64,000 nt of DNA from Trichococcus pasteurii (GTDB taxonomy: Bacteria; Bacillota; Bacilli; Lactobacillales; Aerococcaceae), in NCBI RefSeq assembly GCF_900112935.1, contig NZ_FONM01000010.1, positions 1-64,000 of the forward strand, given 5' to 3'. The position numbers and the translations under genes were made by a program. Shown one piece after another: positions 62,590-64,000 of this stretch (position 1 is the first letter of the stretch; the number at the start of each line of letters is the position of its first letter). The notes under the pieces are model-generated. The model did not search any database and was not told the DNA's origin. It saw nothing but the letters and a program-made list of their open reading frames with translations.

Positions 62590-64000
62590 ATGGCAGATGA
62601 TAAAAATAAAAACAATCGAAAATGGAATCTGAATTTGAATAACGAAAACCCCGATAAACGCAGAACGACAGCCTATTACTTGTTGATGGCATTGAGCGTC
62701 CTGATGTTTTTGAACTATTTCGTGTTGCCTAGCTACATGAACCGAAGCGTGGAGGAAGTGACCTACAGCACGTTCCTGAACCAGGTATCGGCGGGTGACG
62801 TATCCGAGGTCAAACTGGAGGATACCCAAATCACCTTCGTAGCGACTGATGACGCGGGCGACAAACAAGTCTACATGACCGGCCTGATCGATGATCCGAC
62901 ACTCGTCACCCGCTTGGAAGAAGCCGATGTGACCTTCAGCAAGGACATCCCGACTGAAGCCTCCCCGATCCTTTCCATCTTGGTTTCTTGGGTCTTACCG
63001 CTCCTGCTGTTCTGGGGATTGGGTAGCCTATTAGGCAAACAGATGGCGAAACGGATGGGCGGCGGAGCCAGTGGCGCCTTGTCATTCGGCAAGTCGAACG
63101 CCAAAGTCTACGTGAAGGCAGGCGATTCGAAAACATTCAAGGATGTCGCCGGACAGGACGAAGCCAAAGAAGCACTCAGCGAAGTCGTCGATTACCTGCA
63201 TCAACCGAAAAAATACCAGGATATCGGTGCCAAGAATCCGAAAGGCATCCTGCTTGTCGGACCTCCAGGAACTGGTAAAACCCTTTTGGCCCGCGCTGTC
63301 GCAGGCGAAGCCGATGTGCCGTTCTTCAGCATATCCGGTTCCGAATTCGTCGAAATGTTCGTCGGACGCGGCGCCGCCAAAGTCCGCGACCTCTTCAAGG
63401 AAGCCAACGAAAAAGCCCCATGTATCGTCTTCATCGACGAGATCGACACGATCGGTAAGAAACGCGATAACGGCGGCTACGGCGGGGGTAACGATGAGCG
63501 TGAGCAGACCTTGAACCAACTGCTGGCGGAAATGGACGGTTTCGAAGCCAATAAAGGCATCATCCTCCTGGCCGCCACCAACCGGCCGGAATCGCTTGAC
63601 GCTGCCCTACTGCGCCCGGGTCGTTTTGACCGTCGCGTACCGGTCGAACTGCCGGACTTGGCAGGACGCGAAGCCATCCTGAAAGTGCATGCAACGAACT
63701 ACAAGATGGATCCTTCCATCAACTACAATACGATTGCCCGCGCCACATCCGGTGCTTCCGGTGCCGAATTGGCGAACATCATCAACGAGGGTGGCCTGCG
63801 AGCAGTCCGTGAAGGCCGCAACGCCGTCACCCAAAGTGATTTGGAAGAGTCGGTGGAAACCGTCATCGCCGGTTACCAACGCAAGAACGCGGTCATTTCA
63901 CCGAAAGAAAAGGAAATCGTATCTTACCATGAAATCGGTCATGCGCTGGTCGCAGCCAAACAGACGGAATCCGCGCCGGTCCACAAGATCACCATCATTC
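62590..64000 (+). CDS. FtsH-type ATP-dependent zinc metalloprotease (5' part)
   Basis: The first 470 residues are in the window and the gene runs off its end. An N-terminal helix (about 27-47), an extracytoplasmic domain, a second helix (about 125-145), then the AAA+ ATPase: Walker A GPPGTGKT (about 224-231), Walker B VFIDEID, the second region of homology [21 protein letters not shown], and the zinc site HEIGH near residue 447. FtsH degrades damaged or regulatory membrane proteins. Coupling to a MarR gene is not the usual tilS-hpt-ftsH setting, so this may be a second, inducible FtsH. The ribosome site is weak. Confidence 0.9.
   Translation, partial: MADDKNKNNRKWNLNLNNENPDKRRTTAYYLLMALSVLMFLNYFVLPSYMNRSVEEVTYSTFLNQVSAGDVSEVKLEDTQITFVATDDAGDKQVYMTGLIDDPTLVTRLEEADVTFSKDIPTEASPILSILVSWVLPLLLFWGLGSLLGKQMAKRMGGGASGALSFGKSNAKVYVKAGDSKTFKDVAGQDEAKEALSEVVDYLHQPKKYQDIGAKNPKGILLVGPPGTGKTLLARAVAGEADVPFFSISGSEFVEMFVGRGAAKVRDLFKEANEKAPCIVFIDEIDTIGKKRDNGGYGGGNDEREQTLNQLLAEMDGFEANKGIILLAATNRPESLDAALLRPGRFDRRVPVELPDLAGREAILKVHATNYKMDPSINYNTIARATSGASGAELANIINEGGLRAVREGRNAVTQSDLEESVETVIAGYQRKNAVISPKEKEIVSYHEIGHALVAAKQTESAPVHKITII

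Overview
The window is a gene-dense stretch (about 50 genes, moderate GC) of a Gram-positive, low-GC-clade bacterium. Lipoprotein signal peptides, strong AGGAGG-type ribosome sites, OpuA, ScrA/SacA, BioY and an LCP protein all point to Bacillota. My best guess is a Carnobacteriaceae member such as Trichococcus; this is an inference from gene content and style, not a database match.

Layout. 0.2-5.4 kb: a hairpin array, a DUF1538 membrane protein, an alpha/beta hydrolase, a membrane-anchored GH16-type glucanase and a lipoprotein. 5.6-10.5 kb: TauE/SafE and AEC transporters, then a TetR regulator with its operator and a MacB-like ABC exporter. 10.7-16.9 kb (minus): a seven-gene operon with a class III aminotransferase, two NifI-type P-II proteins, a taurine/sulfonate-type ABC transporter and an iron-type alcohol dehydrogenase. 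It is best read as taurine nitrogen assimilation through sulfoacetaldehyde. 17.3-19.1 kb: a small island with hicAB and a Fic protein that has lost its catalytic core, bounded by a 36-bp direct repeat. 19.4-22.4 kb: OpuA-type betaine transporter. 23.2-29.1 kb: sucrose PTS and sucrose-6-phosphate hydrolase, a second AT-richer PTS gene, a decayed duplicate of the sucrose operon, five LacI-type operators and a group II intron fragment. 29.2-37 kb: a cysteine synthase-like enzyme, LCP protein, LRR lipoprotein, OFA-type MFS transporter, AEC transporter and alpha-carbonic anhydrase. 37.1-40.9 kb: the bioYBDA operon. 41-48.4 kb: LacI regulator, DEAD-box helicase, oxidoreductases, DNA glycosylase, CPBP protease and metallophosphoesterase. 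48.6-52.9 kb: a second DUF1538 protein translationally joined to a tandem P-II protein, then an amino-acid ABC transporter without its ATPase. 53-59.5 kb: aconitase, LysR, CitMHS transporter and PrpF, tied together by a shared LysR site. 59.7-64 kb: Ogt, PatB-like aminotransferase, and a MarR-FtsH operon cut by the window end.

The strongest unexplained signal is in the spaces between genes. At least eleven intergenic arrays hold short inverted repeats at a fixed 51-52 bp period (seven 7-8 units long at most, usually three). At least five unrelated stem sequences are used, each array uses one family, and every array lies next to the 3' end of a gene. Some stems change in a compensatory way. 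I know of no described element that explains a constant period with different sequences.
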